A stretch of 64,000 nucleotides of DNA from UBA10649 sp963842725 (GTDB lineage: Bacteria > Actinomycetota > Actinomycetes > S36-B12), in the NCBI GenBank assembly GCA_963842725.1, contig CAWJHN010000004.1:372001-436000 (forward strand), in the 5' to 3' direction. Of this stretch, positions 1-8,058 are shown piece by piece; position 1 is the first letter of the stretch, and each line of letters starts with the position of its first letter. The position numbers and the translations under genes are program-made. The notes beneath the pieces were generated by a model. The model saw nothing but the letters and a program-made list of their open reading frames with translations, was not told the origin of the DNA and did not search any database.

Positions 1-65
1 GCCAGCGCCAGCAGGTCGTTCTTCTCCAGGATGCCCTTGCGCAGTTCGACGATCCGGGTGGTCAT
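1..65 (-). CDS. hypB: HypB N-terminus (partial, runs off left edge)
   Basis: Only the first 21 codons lie in the window. The ATG at 65-63 overlaps the TGA of hypA (ATGA), so the two are translationally coupled. The visible peptide contains VELRKGILEKNDLLA, which matches the N-terminal helix of HypB, the GTPase that delivers nickel to [NiFe]-hydrogenase. No N-terminal His-rich or Cys stretch is visible. The GTPase domain lies outside, so the call rests on this short match and on the hypA context. Confidence 0.75.
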   Translation of the reverse strand, partial: MTTRIVELRKGILEKNDLLAL

Positions 66-427
66 CGGGCAACCCCTCCGACCAATGCGTCGTCAAGCAG
101 GATGTCGACGATCTCGAGCTCCTTGCCACCGATGACATCTCCGCACGGCACGAGGCAGACGGGGCATCGGAAGTCGCGAGCCGACTCGAGCTCCTGCCGT
201 CCGCACGTGGGACAGGCGATCACGATCGGACTGCGCTCGATCACGAGGGCTGCGTCGACCAGGGGCGTGCCCTGCGCGGCGACGTCGTACGCGAACTCCA
301 GGGCCTGCGGGACGATGCCCGAGAGTTCACCGATCATCAGTCGCACCTGGAGCACCCGCGTGCCGGGCGTCGGCAGGGCCTGCACGACGGTGGCGACGAC
401 GGCGTGCGCGATGGAGAGCTCGTGCAT
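62..427 (-). CDS. hypA: Hydrogenase nickel incorporation protein HypA
   Basis: This is a 121-residue nickel chaperone that works with HypB to insert Ni into the hydrogenase large subunit in the cytoplasm. The N-terminal MHE provides the expected Ni ligand His2. The zinc ribbon is seen as CPTC (C72, C75) and CPVC (C88, C91), and length is normal for the family. The ATG starts 4 nt after the stop of the DUF1641 gene, with GGGAG about 8 nt upstream, and the stop overlaps the hypB start. The three genes therefore form one leftward operon, the end of a larger [NiFe]-hydrogenase cluster outside the window. Confidence 0.95.
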   Translation of the reverse strand: MHELSIAHAVVATVVQALPTPGTRVLQVRLMIGELSGIVPQALEFAYDVAAQGTPLVDAALVIERSPIVIACPTCGRQELESARDFRCPVCLVPCGDVIGGKELEIVDILLDDALVGGVAR

Positions 428-431
428 TCGG

Positions 432-962
432 CTAGCTCCCGGCCCGCTGATGCGCCCCGAAGACCCGGGCGAACTCGACGAGGAAGGCCAGGGTCTCCTG
501 CACCTCGGGTTCCTTGAGCACCCGGTTCAGGGCGAAGATGCTGCCCACCTCGACCTGTCGGCCGCGGGTGCGTCGGTCTGCCTCGAGAGCAGCCTCGCCG
601 AACGTGCCGACCACCTGGACGATCTCGGGTCGAAGGATCGCGGAGTCGAGCAGGCCCTGCACCGTCTCGGCGCGCTCCGCCAGCGCCTGTGCCATCGGGG
701 CGAGCTCGGCCAGGGCGCTCACCGCGGAGCCGAGCTGTCCGGCCTTCGCGCCGGTGTCGGTCTCGCGCAGCTGACGCACGGCCGCGTTGATGTTGTCGGT
801 GATCTCGGGGCCGCGCTGCAGGAGGGCGGTGCCCATCGCGGCGAGGGCGGCGAGCGTGGGGGCATTGGCGACGATGACGGCCAGTGACTGGCGGATCTCC
901 GGGTCGGCCAGCATGGCATCGAGGGCGTCTGCGTCCACCACAGCGTCGGGAGTGAGGGTCAC
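432..962 (-). CDS. DUF1641 domain protein of the hydrogenase operon
   Basis: This 176-residue, largely helical acidic protein has no membrane segment. I chose the GTG at 962 because GGAGG (revcomp of 969-973) lies 6 nt upstream; the open frame extends further but with non-protein-like Arg-rich sequence. The sequence (for example LAALAAMGTALLQRG and GTFGEAALEADRRTRG) fits the DUF1641 family, which is often found beside oxidoreductase and hydrogenase genes and whose role is unknown. It is the first visible gene of the hyp operon. A part in hydrogenase assembly or electron transfer is inference from position. Confidence 0.7.
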   Translation of the reverse strand: MTLTPDAVVDADALDAMLADPEIRQSLAVIVANAPTLAALAAMGTALLQRGPEITDNINAAVRQLRETDTGAKAGQLGSAVSALAELAPMAQALAERAETVQGLLDSAILRPEIVQVVGTFGEAALEADRRTRGRQVEVGSIFALNRVLKEPEVQETLAFLVEFARVFGAHQRAGS

Positions 963-1095
963 ATCGCACCTCCAGGAGGGTGAACGTGGCCGTCGGAGCC
1001 GACGGCTTCGATGTTCTGCCACGCATCGTGGCAGGCCGAGCGCGTCCGTGTGTGCTGTTGTGAAAAAAACATGCGCCGAGCGCCCCCGCCCATCC

Positions 1096-1250
1096 CGGCC
1101 CCCCGCCCAGACCCCACCCGTCACCCCCAGCCGTCGACCTTGAGGTTGGCGGCGATCCGCTCCGCGGATTTCGCCGCCAACCTCAAGGTCGACCGGTCTG
1201 GGGCGCGGTCTGGGGCGCGGTCTGGGCGGGGGGCCGGGCGGGGGGCCGGG
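1096..1250. repeat. Nested palindrome plus G-rich 12-bp tandem repeats
   Basis: The 300-nt gap between tmsB and the hyp operon holds no gene. It contains a perfect 23-bp inverted repeat (1133-1155 with 1171-1193) whose loop folds into a further 5-bp stem (TCCGC/GCGGA). An outer perfect 18-bp inverted repeat (1096-1113 with 1219-1236) encloses it. From 1195 on, GGTCTGGGGCGC occurs twice plus a partial copy, then GGGCGGGGGGCC twice. It lies downstream of tmsB and could end its transcript, but no T-run follows the stem. Confidence 0.85.
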
Positions 1251-1262
1251 TGGGGACTGGGG

Positions 1263-2516
1263 TCAGGCGTGGACGGGCTTGCTGCTGAAGTCGGGGCGGA
1301 GCGGCATGCCTGAGGCACCACCCGATCCGAGCTTCACGCCGAGCATCTGGTGCAACTGGATCATGTTGATGTCGAAGCCCATCCGCGATGCGGCCATGTA
1401 CAGGCGCCAGACACGCGCCGTGCCGAGCCCGGCCTCGGCGACGGCCTCGTCCCAGTGATCCTCGAGGTTCTCGCACCAGTGCTTGAGGGTGAGCGCGTAG
1501 TGCTCGCGGAGGTTCTCCGCGTGGCGTACCTCGAATCCGGCCGAGTTCATCGCCGTCATGACCTGGCTGGGACCCGAGAGCTCCCCGTCGGGGAAGACGT
1601 AACGGTTGATGAACGACCTGCGCAGGTGGCTCACCCAGTTGTCGCTGGGTCGGGTGATCGTGTGGTTGAGGAGACGTCCCTCGGGCCGCAGCTTGCCGTA
1701 GAGGAAGGCGAAGTACGCGGGGTAGTTGGCGCGCCCGATGTGCTCGGTGAGCCCGATGGACGACACCGCGTCGAAGCCCGACTCGGCGACGTCGCGGTAG
1801 TCGCTGAACCGGATCTCGGCCTGCGACGTGAGCCCGGCCTGCTGGATCGACTCCTGCCCGTACGCAGCCTGCTGCTCGGACAGGGTGACTCCGATCGCCT
1901 TCACGCCGTAGTGCTTGACGGCATGCATGACCATGCCGCCCCAGCCGCACCCGACGTCGAGCAGCCGCATGCCCGGACGGAGTCCGAGCTTGCGGCACAC
2001 CAGGTCGAACTTCTCGTCCTGGGCCGCCTCAAGGGACGAGTCGGCGGTCGGGAACACCGCGCACGTGTATGCCATGGATGGTCCGAGCACCCAGCCGTAG
2101 AAGCGGTTGCTCACGTCGTAGTGGTGGTGGATCGCGTCGGCGTCACGGTGCTTCGAGTGGCGGCGGCCGTTCAGCGTGCGCTCCTGGGGCGGAGGTGCCG
2201 GTCGGTGGACCGCCTTCGGCGCGAACTGCCGCACCAGGGCGAGCCGGTCGGCCCAGCTGATGTGGTCCCAGCTGATGGGGTAGAGACGGCTCAGGGCGGT
2301 GTACGCGTCGCCGATGATCTCGAGGTCGCCGGTGACGTACGCACGCGCAAGCCCGAGCTGCGACGGCGCACTGGCCAGGTACTGGACCGCTCGCGGACTG
2401 CGGATCTCGAGGACGACGTCGGCATTGGCCGGACCGGCCGTGGATCCGTCGTACGCCCGGAACCCGACGCCCCGCTCTGCTGGCACGACGATCTGGAAGG
2501 CATCAGCTAGTCGCAT
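1263..2516 (-). CDS. tmsB: SAM-dependent fatty-acyl methyltransferase (TmsB/Cfa family)
   Basis: This 417-residue class I methyltransferase belongs to the cyclopropane-fatty-acyl-phospholipid synthase family. The SAM-binding motif LLDVGCGWGG is at about 194-203, and the family motif IHHHYDVSNRFY at about 129-140. The ATG at 2516 has GAGGGG 8 nt upstream; a GTG at 2525 sits too close to that site. It lies 12 nt after the FAD oxidoreductase gene. In actinobacteria that pairing is known as tmsAB (bfaAB in mycobacteria): TmsB methylates the oleoyl double bond to a 10-methylene chain, which TmsA reduces. A plain cyclopropane synthase is the alternative. Confidence 0.82.
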   Translation of the reverse strand: MRLADAFQIVVPAERGVGFRAYDGSTAGPANADVVLEIRSPRAVQYLASAPSQLGLARAYVTGDLEIIGDAYTALSRLYPISWDHISWADRLALVRQFAPKAVHRPAPPPQERTLNGRRHSKHRDADAIHHHYDVSNRFYGWVLGPSMAYTCAVFPTADSSLEAAQDEKFDLVCRKLGLRPGMRLLDVGCGWGGMVMHAVKHYGVKAIGVTLSEQQAAYGQESIQQAGLTSQAEIRFSDYRDVAESGFDAVSSIGLTEHIGRANYPAYFAFLYGKLRPEGRLLNHTITRPSDNWVSHLRRSFINRYVFPDGELSGPSQVMTAMNSAGFEVRHAENLREHYALTLKHWCENLEDHWDEAVAEAGLGTARVWRLYMAASRMGFDINMIQLHQMLGVKLGSGGASGMPLRPDFSSKPVHA

Positions 2517-2528
2517 GTTCCGCACCCC

Positions 2529-3938
2529 TCACTGCCGTTCGACAACCTTCTCGTAGAGTCCCCTCAGGCGACCCTCCGGATCGTAGAGCCCCTTGAGCCG
2601 CGAATAGGCCTCGCCTCCGTAGATCGCCCAGAACTCGTCCCGTGCGTAGAACGCGGTCGAGTAGAGGGACTTGCGGCCGCCGAGCTCGGTCACCACCCCC
2701 TCGATCCTGCGGTTGACGACGCCCGCGGACGGGTCGACGCCGTCGGGCAGCGGCACCGTCGACCAGAAGCCGACGTTCACGTAGAGGACGTCCGGGTCGA
2801 ACTCGTAGAGCGGCCACCGGACCAACGGGTCCCGCTGCTTCAGCGGGCAGACCCACACGGGCTCGATGCCGACCTCGCGGTGGAAGAACTCGAGGAAGTC
2901 GGCGAGTCGGTCGACCGGTACCTCGATGTCCTGCACGACCGGCTCTCGCGCCGGTCGGCCGCGAAGTCGCGCGGCGCGGCCGGACAGGTCGAGCCGACGG
3001 TCGAGCGCGATGAGCCGCCAGTAGACGTCGCTGCGCAGCCGAGACTTCGGCCAGGCCCGTCGGACCAGCCGGTTCTGGGCCCCGAACGCGCGAGAGCACC
3101 AGAACCAGTCGGTGTCCCACCGCCACAGGTAGTCGTGGATGGTCAGCGCATCGACCTGCCGCCGCTGGATGGACCGGTAGTAGATGTCCATGCCCGTGTA
3201 GTCGCTCACGGTCGATCCCGGTGGCAGGTCGTCGACCATCGTGCCGACGGTCAGGTACTGCTCGTCCGCCGAGAACACGGTTCCGTCGAGGAAGTCGATG
3301 GGGCGTCCCTCGAACTCGGGTGACGCGACGAGGTCGGACATGGCAGCGGCGAGGCCTGAGGCGCTCGGGAAGCGCAGGTGGCGCAGGAGGACGTAGGGCC
3401 GGGTCGGCTCGAGCTCGATGGTCAGGCGCAGCGCGTAGCCGAGCGACCCGTAGGAGTTGGGGAATCCGTAGAAGAGGTCGCGGTGCGGGTCGTCCTCGGC
3501 GCCCGTGATGGTCAGGACCTCGCCTGCCCCGGTCAGGATGTCCATCTCGAGGACGGACTCGTGCGGCGTGCCATTGCGGAAGCTCGCGCTCTCGATGCCG
3601 AGCCCCGTCACGGCCCCGCCCAGGGTGATTGTTCGCAGCTGGGGGACGCACCTGGGCATCAGGCCGAAGGGCAGCGTCGCATCGACGAGGTGCTCGTACG
3701 TGGTCATGCCGAGGACCTCGGCCCTGCGTGCTTGCGGATCGACGTGCAGGACGCCGTCGAAGGCTGCCACGTCGAGGCCCGGGGTGCTGATGGCGGCCCT
3801 GGGCCGGAACAGGTTGGAGGTGTGCTTGGCCAGTCGGACGGGCGCGCCATCGGGGATCGCGCGGTACTGCCCGAGCAGGGTCGTGACCAGCGCGTCGTAG
3901 CGCTCGCGCCACGCCGGGGCCCGGTCCGTCGAAGTCAC
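2529..3938 (-). CDS. tmsA: FAD-binding oxidoreductase, TmsA-like
   Basis: This 469-residue FAD-linked oxidase is related to delta-24 sterol reductase. The PCMH-type FAD domain occupies roughly residues 45-210, with the typical LGGAVTGLGIE at about 106-116, followed by a C-terminal substrate domain. Translation starts at the GTG at 3938, with TAACGT 6 nt upstream and no Shine-Dalgarno, suggesting a leaderless mRNA. It is first in the operon with the methyltransferase, so the likely reaction is reduction of the 10-methylene acyl chain to 10-methyl. A third gene, tmsC, sometimes present elsewhere, is not next to it. Substrate is inferred from pairing. Confidence 0.8.
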   Translation of the reverse strand: MTSTDRAPAWRERYDALVTTLLGQYRAIPDGAPVRLAKHTSNLFRPRAAISTPGLDVAAFDGVLHVDPQARRAEVLGMTTYEHLVDATLPFGLMPRCVPQLRTITLGGAVTGLGIESASFRNGTPHESVLEMDILTGAGEVLTITGAEDDPHRDLFYGFPNSYGSLGYALRLTIELEPTRPYVLLRHLRFPSASGLAAAMSDLVASPEFEGRPIDFLDGTVFSADEQYLTVGTMVDDLPPGSTVSDYTGMDIYYRSIQRRQVDALTIHDYLWRWDTDWFWCSRAFGAQNRLVRRAWPKSRLRSDVYWRLIALDRRLDLSGRAARLRGRPAREPVVQDIEVPVDRLADFLEFFHREVGIEPVWVCPLKQRDPLVRWPLYEFDPDVLYVNVGFWSTVPLPDGVDPSAGVVNRRIEGVVTELGGRKSLYSTAFYARDEFWAIYGGEAYSRLKGLYDPEGRLRGLYEKVVERQ

Positions 3939-3944
3939 GGGGCA

Positions 3945-3950
3945 ACGTTA
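3945..3950 (-). promoter_or_regulatory. -10 box TAACGT of tmsA
   Basis: TAACGT on the minus strand ends 6 nt before the GTG start of tmsA, so transcription should begin at or next to the start codon. Confidence 0.55.
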
Positions 3951-3995
3951 GTCCGAGGTCGCCTGCCCGCGAAGACCCTTGTGCGGGGCCTGGTC

Positions 3996-4001
3996 CACAA
4001 T
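3996..4001 (+). promoter_or_regulatory. -10 box CACAAT of the 4008 gene
   Basis: CACAAT ends 6 nt before the GTG at 4008. It is divergent from the tmsA promoter, and the two boxes are 45 nt apart. Confidence 0.45.
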
Positions 4002-4007
4002 GGGCCC

Positions 4008-4703
4008 GTGTCCGACATGCCGCAGGAGCCCGCGCAACCGACCATGGAGTACCTGGACGTCGGCCCTTCGGGTTCGCCGCTGGGCCCGGCCAGTGGCCCA
4101 CCGCCGACTCCGGCCGGGCGCCGGCGGTCCTGGGTCCCATGGGTGGTGGGCCTCGGCCTCGTGATGGTCGTGTTGATCGGCATCGGCCTTATCGTCGTCG
4201 ACTGGGCCGGACGCAGTCTCGAGATGCGGGCACTGGTGACGAATGTCGAGGTCTCCGAGAGCGCGATGGGCGACGTTCAGGCCGCCGTGCAGGAGATGGC
4301 CGTTCACTTCGACCCCAGCACGCCGCTGACGGAGGCCGAGCAGCAGGCTGTCAACGACCGGCTGTCCGAGATCGCCGCGACCGGTCTCGAGGAGGTCAAG
4401 CAGGGTGGGGACCTGGTGGCCGCCGTGCGGGTGCTGCCGTGGCACGGCGACATCCTTCGGGCCCAGGACGCGTACCTCGCGCACAACCAGGCGTGGCAGG
4501 CGTACCTGACGGCGGCGATCGACGACCCCGCGCAGTTCGGGCAGCCACAGGACCTCGTCAACCAGACTTTCGAGGACGCCCGCCAGCCGATGGTGGACGC
4601 GGTCCCCACGCCGGCGCTGTTCGACCTGATCGAGCGCGTCGAGACGATCTTCGCGCCACCGCCGGCCGATCCGGGATCCGGCGGCCCCACGCAGCAGGCC
4701 TGA
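4008..4703 (+). CDS. Membrane-anchored protein of unknown function
   Basis: I do not recognise this 231-residue protein. A Pro/Gly-rich cytoplasmic segment of about 40 residues ends in positive charge (GRRRS). One hydrophobic helix follows (about 43-63), then an extracytoplasmic helical domain rich in Glu, Gln and Asp, and a Pro-rich tail. No catalytic motif is seen. The GTG at 4008 is preceded by a -10-like box with 6-nt spacing; the ATG at 4017 is the alternative start. It is divergent from tmsAB and convergent with the MMPL gene (8 nt between stops). Confidence 0.7.
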   Translation: MSDMPQEPAQPTMEYLDVGPSGSPLGPASGPPPTPAGRRRSWVPWVVGLGLVMVVLIGIGLIVVDWAGRSLEMRALVTNVEVSESAMGDVQAAVQEMAVHFDPSTPLTEAEQQAVNDRLSEIAATGLEEVKQGGDLVAAVRVLPWHGDILRAQDAYLAHNQAWQAYLTAAIDDPAQFGQPQDLVNQTFEDARQPMVDAVPTPALFDLIERVETIFAPPPADPGSGGPTQQA

Positions 4704-4711
4704 GCGGTGAC

Positions 4712-7120
4712 TCAGCCGACGGGCGCGGGCTCATCCGAGGGGACGACCTCGTCGGCTCTCGCCAGCCGGCTCGGCCACCAGACCCGCTTGCCGATGTCGT
4801 AGGCCAAGGCGGGCACGAGCGTCGACCGGATGATGAACGTGTCGAGCAGCACTCCGACGGCGACGGCGAATCCGATCTCGCGCAGGAAGACCAGTGGGAG
4901 CACGCCCAGGACCAGGAACGTGGCGGCGAGCACGATGCCGGCGCTGGTGATGACGCCGCCCGTCACGGTCAGTCCCTTCAGGATGCCTGGTCTCGTCCCG
5001 AGCTTGATCGACTCCTCGCGCACCCGCGTCATCAGGAAGATGTTGTAGTCGACGCCTAGGGCCACGAGGAACACGAACGCGAACAGCGGGAACGATGTGT
5101 CGGCCCCGGCGAAGCCGAAGACGTGCGTGAAGAAGATCGCGCAGACGCCCAGGGTCGCGAAGAACGACAGCACAACAGTCCCGATGAGCAGGACCGGTGC
5201 GGCTATTGAGCGCAGCAGCAGCATCAGGATCAGGAAGATGACCACCAGCACGACCGGGATGATCAGGTTGCGGTCGCGAAGCGACGCCGTGTCGACGTCG
5301 AGCTGAGAGGCGGTCTGGCCGCCCACCAGCGCGTCGGCACCGTCGACCGCGCGGAGGTTCTCGCGCAGCGTGCTGACGGTGTCGATGGCCTCGGGGCTGT
5401 CGGCCGCCTGGGCCAGCGTGACCTCGAGAAGCACGCGGCCCTCGACCACCTTCGGGGGCAGGTCCGTCGCAGGAGCGCCAGGGGGCGCACCGGTGTAGGG
5501 CGTCACGGCAGCGATGCCGTCCGTGGCGGTTGCCGCAGCGACGACGTCGTCGAGCGACGACTCGTTGGCGACGATGATGGCGGGGGTCCCGAGGCCGCCG
5601 GGGAAGTGCTCGGCCAACTGGCCCTGGCCCACGACGGAGTCGGTCTCGTTGACGAACGCCTCGGTTGTCGTGATGCCGTCGGCCTTGAGGGTCAACGAGA
5701 AGCCGGCGAAGACGAGCATCACCAGTGCCGTCACGATCCAGGTGCTGCGCGGCCGTCGGCCGATGCCGCCGGCCAGTCGGGACCAGATTCCCGACAGTCG
5801 CTCGTCGACGTCGTCCTCCCGCGGCACCTTGGGCCAGAACGCCCACCGGCCGGGCGGGAACTTCGTGCGTGAGAACGGACCCCACTCCGGCCGGCGGATG
5901 CGCATGACGCCGAACCCGATCCACGCGACGATCGTCACGAGGGCCAGGAGCCCGCCCACCGCCGCGAAGGGGCCGACGGACACGTCGACGACCAGGCTCA
6001 GGCCGAGCCCGATGACGGTCGGGACGAGGAACGCCAGGACCGGCAGGACCACGCTGGGGATGGCGAGCAGCGCCGGCAGGAATGTGAGCATCACGACGAG
6101 GGCGCCGAGGATCCCGGCCGCGCCCACCGGGCCGAGGGACCGGTTGGAGTTGAGTTCGCTCAGCAGCAGGCACATCAGCCCGATGACGACCGTGGCGGCG
6201 CTCGCCACGATCGGCTCCACTGTCCCGCGCCACGCGGCCTTTATCGCGTCCGTGTGCAGGGCATGGTGGTGCAGTTCCTCGCGATACCTCGCGATGGTCA
6301 GCAAGGCGTAGTCGGTGGCCGCGCCGAAGACCAGGACCGTGAGGATGCCCTGGCTCTGCCCGTTGAGAACCAGGATCTCGTTCTTCGCGAGGACGTAGAC
6401 GATGGCGCTCGCGGCGGAGAGGGCCATGAGGGAGCCCAGGAGCGGGATGACCCAGATGAACGGGCTGCGGTAGACGAAGATCAGGATGATCGCCACGATC
6501 AGCGCGGTGGCTCCGAGCAGGGTCGTGTCGATGGCTCCGAAGATCGCGACGAGGTCCGTGAGGATGCCCGCAGGTCCGGTCACGTTGACCTGCAGCCCCG
6601 GAACGGACACGGCGGCGTCGCGAATCGACTCGGTGATGACCGCCAGGGCGAGTTCGCCGCTCGCGGTGTTCTCGCCGGCCTTCTCACCGTTCAAGGGCAC
6701 ATTGACGAGCAGGGCCTTTCCGTCCGCCGACGGGATGGGCACGATCGGCCCGGGGTCGACGTAGTCGGCGATCGTCGCCTCTTCGACCGGCAGTCCGGGG
6801 ATGGACTCGGCGAAGGCGGCGGCGGCCGATGCGTCTTCCGGTGTCAGGGGAGCGCCGTCGGCGCGGGTGAGGACGATCAGGACGGGCAGGGAGTCGCCCT
6901 CGGCGAAGGCGGCCTGCTCGTTCGCGACCAGGGTCGACTCTGCTGAGGCCGGAAGGAAGGACGCATTGTCGTTCGACGAGACCTCGCTCAGCTTGCCGGA
7001 CAAGGGCCCGGCGACGCTGCCGATGAGCAGCCAGCCGATCGCCACGGCCACCGCGAGCCAGACGGCTCCGCGCCCGGTGCGCGATCGGGTGGCGCTGGTG
7101 GGGGTCGAGGTCGTCGTCAT
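4712..7120 (-). CDS. MMPL-family RND transporter
   Basis: This 802-residue integral membrane protein has the MMPL/RND layout: one N-terminal membrane helix (about 17-36), a large extracytoplasmic domain, a block of helices near the middle, then the same pattern again. Examples of helices are TTLLGATALIVAIILIFVYR in the first half and the segment containing PLFAFVFLVALGVDYNIFL in the second. GVDYNIFL and, in the first half, GAATDYALL carry the Asp-Tyr pair expected for proton relay. Such proteins export lipids or drugs using the proton gradient. The start is the ATG at 7120. No MarR or TetR regulator adjoins it, so the substrate is unknown. Confidence 0.88.
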   Translation of the reverse strand: MTTTSTPTSATRSRTGRGAVWLAVAVAIGWLLIGSVAGPLSGKLSEVSSNDNASFLPASAESTLVANEQAAFAEGDSLPVLIVLTRADGAPLTPEDASAAAAFAESIPGLPVEEATIADYVDPGPIVPIPSADGKALLVNVPLNGEKAGENTASGELALAVITESIRDAAVSVPGLQVNVTGPAGILTDLVAIFGAIDTTLLGATALIVAIILIFVYRSPFIWVIPLLGSLMALSAASAIVYVLAKNEILVLNGQSQGILTVLVFGAATDYALLTIARYREELHHHALHTDAIKAAWRGTVEPIVASAATVVIGLMCLLLSELNSNRSLGPVGAAGILGALVVMLTFLPALLAIPSVVLPVLAFLVPTVIGLGLSLVVDVSVGPFAAVGGLLALVTIVAWIGFGVMRIRRPEWGPFSRTKFPPGRWAFWPKVPREDDVDERLSGIWSRLAGGIGRRPRSTWIVTALVMLVFAGFSLTLKADGITTTEAFVNETDSVVGQGQLAEHFPGGLGTPAIIVANESSLDDVVAAATATDGIAAVTPYTGAPPGAPATDLPPKVVEGRVLLEVTLAQAADSPEAIDTVSTLRENLRAVDGADALVGGQTASQLDVDTASLRDRNLIIPVVLVVIFLILMLLLRSIAAPVLLIGTVVLSFFATLGVCAIFFTHVFGFAGADTSFPLFAFVFLVALGVDYNIFLMTRVREESIKLGTRPGILKGLTVTGGVITSAGIVLAATFLVLGVLPLVFLREIGFAVAVGVLLDTFIIRSTLVPALAYDIGKRVWWPSRLARADEVVPSDEPAPVG

Positions 7121-7175
7121 GGGCCAAGACTGGCCGACCGGGCCGGCATCCGCGAATCGGCGGGCCGACATGATG

Positions 7176-7205
7176 GTTGACAGTTCAACTAATATTCCGC
7201 ATACT
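7176..7205 (+). promoter_or_regulatory. Promoter with overlapping dyad, DODA gene
   Basis: TTGACA (7177-7182), a 17-nt spacer and CATACT (7200-7205) form a near-consensus sigma-70 type promoter, with the start codon 6 nt downstream. The dyad GTTGA-N4-TCAAC (7176-7189) covers the -35 box, a likely operator. The segment is unusually AT-rich for this genome. Confidence 0.65.
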
Positions 7206-7211
7206 GCTGTC

Positions 7212-8015
7212 ATGACAGTCACGACGTGGAGCCCGAAGGACGGCCCCATGCCCGCGATATACCTCGGGCACGGCGCCCCCCCGCTGCTGGACGACCGCCT
7301 CTGGACTGCCGAACTGGCCGCCTGGGCGCAGGCGATTCCGCGGCCCCGCGCGATCCTCATCGTCTCGGCGCACTGGGAGTCCGCGCCCATGAGCCTGTCC
7401 GCCACTGCGGCGTCCACGCCGCTCGTGTACGACTTCGCGGGTTTCGCGCCCCGCTACTACTCCGTCACCTACCCGACACCGGATGCCGCGGAGCTCGCGG
7501 CGCTCGTGGCAGCGGTGCTGCCCGACGGGCAGGGCGTGCACCAGCACCTGACCCGTGGTCTCGACCACGGCGCCTGGGTCCCGCTGAAGGTGATGTTCCC
7601 CGCGGCCGACATCCCGGTCCTCCAGCTGTCCCTGCCGACGTCGGACCCCATGCGGCTCGTCGAACTCGGACGGCGCCTGCGCCCGCTGCGGGACAACGGG
7701 GTGCTCGTCATCGGATCGGGCTACCTGACTCACGGCCTGCCGTTCCTTCGCGACTGGAGCCCCGCGGCGACGCCACCCGGCTGGAGCGTCGACTTCGACC
7801 TGTGGGCGGCGGACGCGCTCGAGCGCGGAGACATCGACACCCTCGCGGCCTTCCGGGATACCGCGCCCGGCATGCCGTACGCGCATCCCACCGTCGAGCA
7901 CTTCACGCCGCTGTTCATCGCGCTGGGCGCGGCGACCGACGTCGACGCGGCACCCAGAACGGTCGTCGACGGCTACTTCTTCGGCCTTTCCAAGCGATCC
8001 GTACAGGTGGCCTGA
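7212..8015 (+). CDS. Class III extradiol dioxygenase, DODA type (YgiD-like)
   Basis: This 267-residue LigB-superfamily enzyme resembles 4,5-DOPA extradiol dioxygenase and E. coli YgiD. Metal-ligand histidines are seen in YLGHGAPP (H20) and IVSAHWES (H54), with further conserved histidines in LDHGAWVPL and LTHGLPF. The length matches the family. It would open catechol-type rings in the cytoplasm using a mononuclear metal. The ATG at 7212 coincides with the predicted transcription start, so the mRNA is probably leaderless. It stands alone, divergent from the MMPL gene; the true substrate cannot be read from the sequence. Confidence 0.9.
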   Translation: MTVTTWSPKDGPMPAIYLGHGAPPLLDDRLWTAELAAWAQAIPRPRAILIVSAHWESAPMSLSATAASTPLVYDFAGFAPRYYSVTYPTPDAAELAALVAAVLPDGQGVHQHLTRGLDHGAWVPLKVMFPAADIPVLQLSLPTSDPMRLVELGRRLRPLRDNGVLVIGSGYLTHGLPFLRDWSPAATPPGWSVDFDLWAADALERGDIDTLAAFRDTAPGMPYAHPTVEHFTPLFIALGAATDVDAAPRTVVDGYFFGLSKRSVQVA

Positions 8016-8043
8016 CGCAGGTACCGCCCACGTCGTCTCCGCG

Positions 8044-8049
8044 TATCCT
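8044..8049 (+). promoter_or_regulatory. -10 box TATCCT of the antiporter gene
   Basis: TATCCT lies 9 nt before the ATG at 8059. No Shine-Dalgarno is evident, so a leaderless or near-leaderless mRNA is likely. Confidence 0.45.
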
Positions 8050-8058
8050 GCACGCGGG

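Noticed and set aside
102..887. Open frames opposite the DUF1641 and hypA genes
   Set aside because: The translations are Arg/Ser/His-rich without family motifs, and the leftward genes have ribosome sites and known domains.
7177..7195. Alternative promoter TTGACA with TAATAT
   Set aside because: The spacer would be only 7 nt. CATACT at 7200 has the correct 17-nt spacing.
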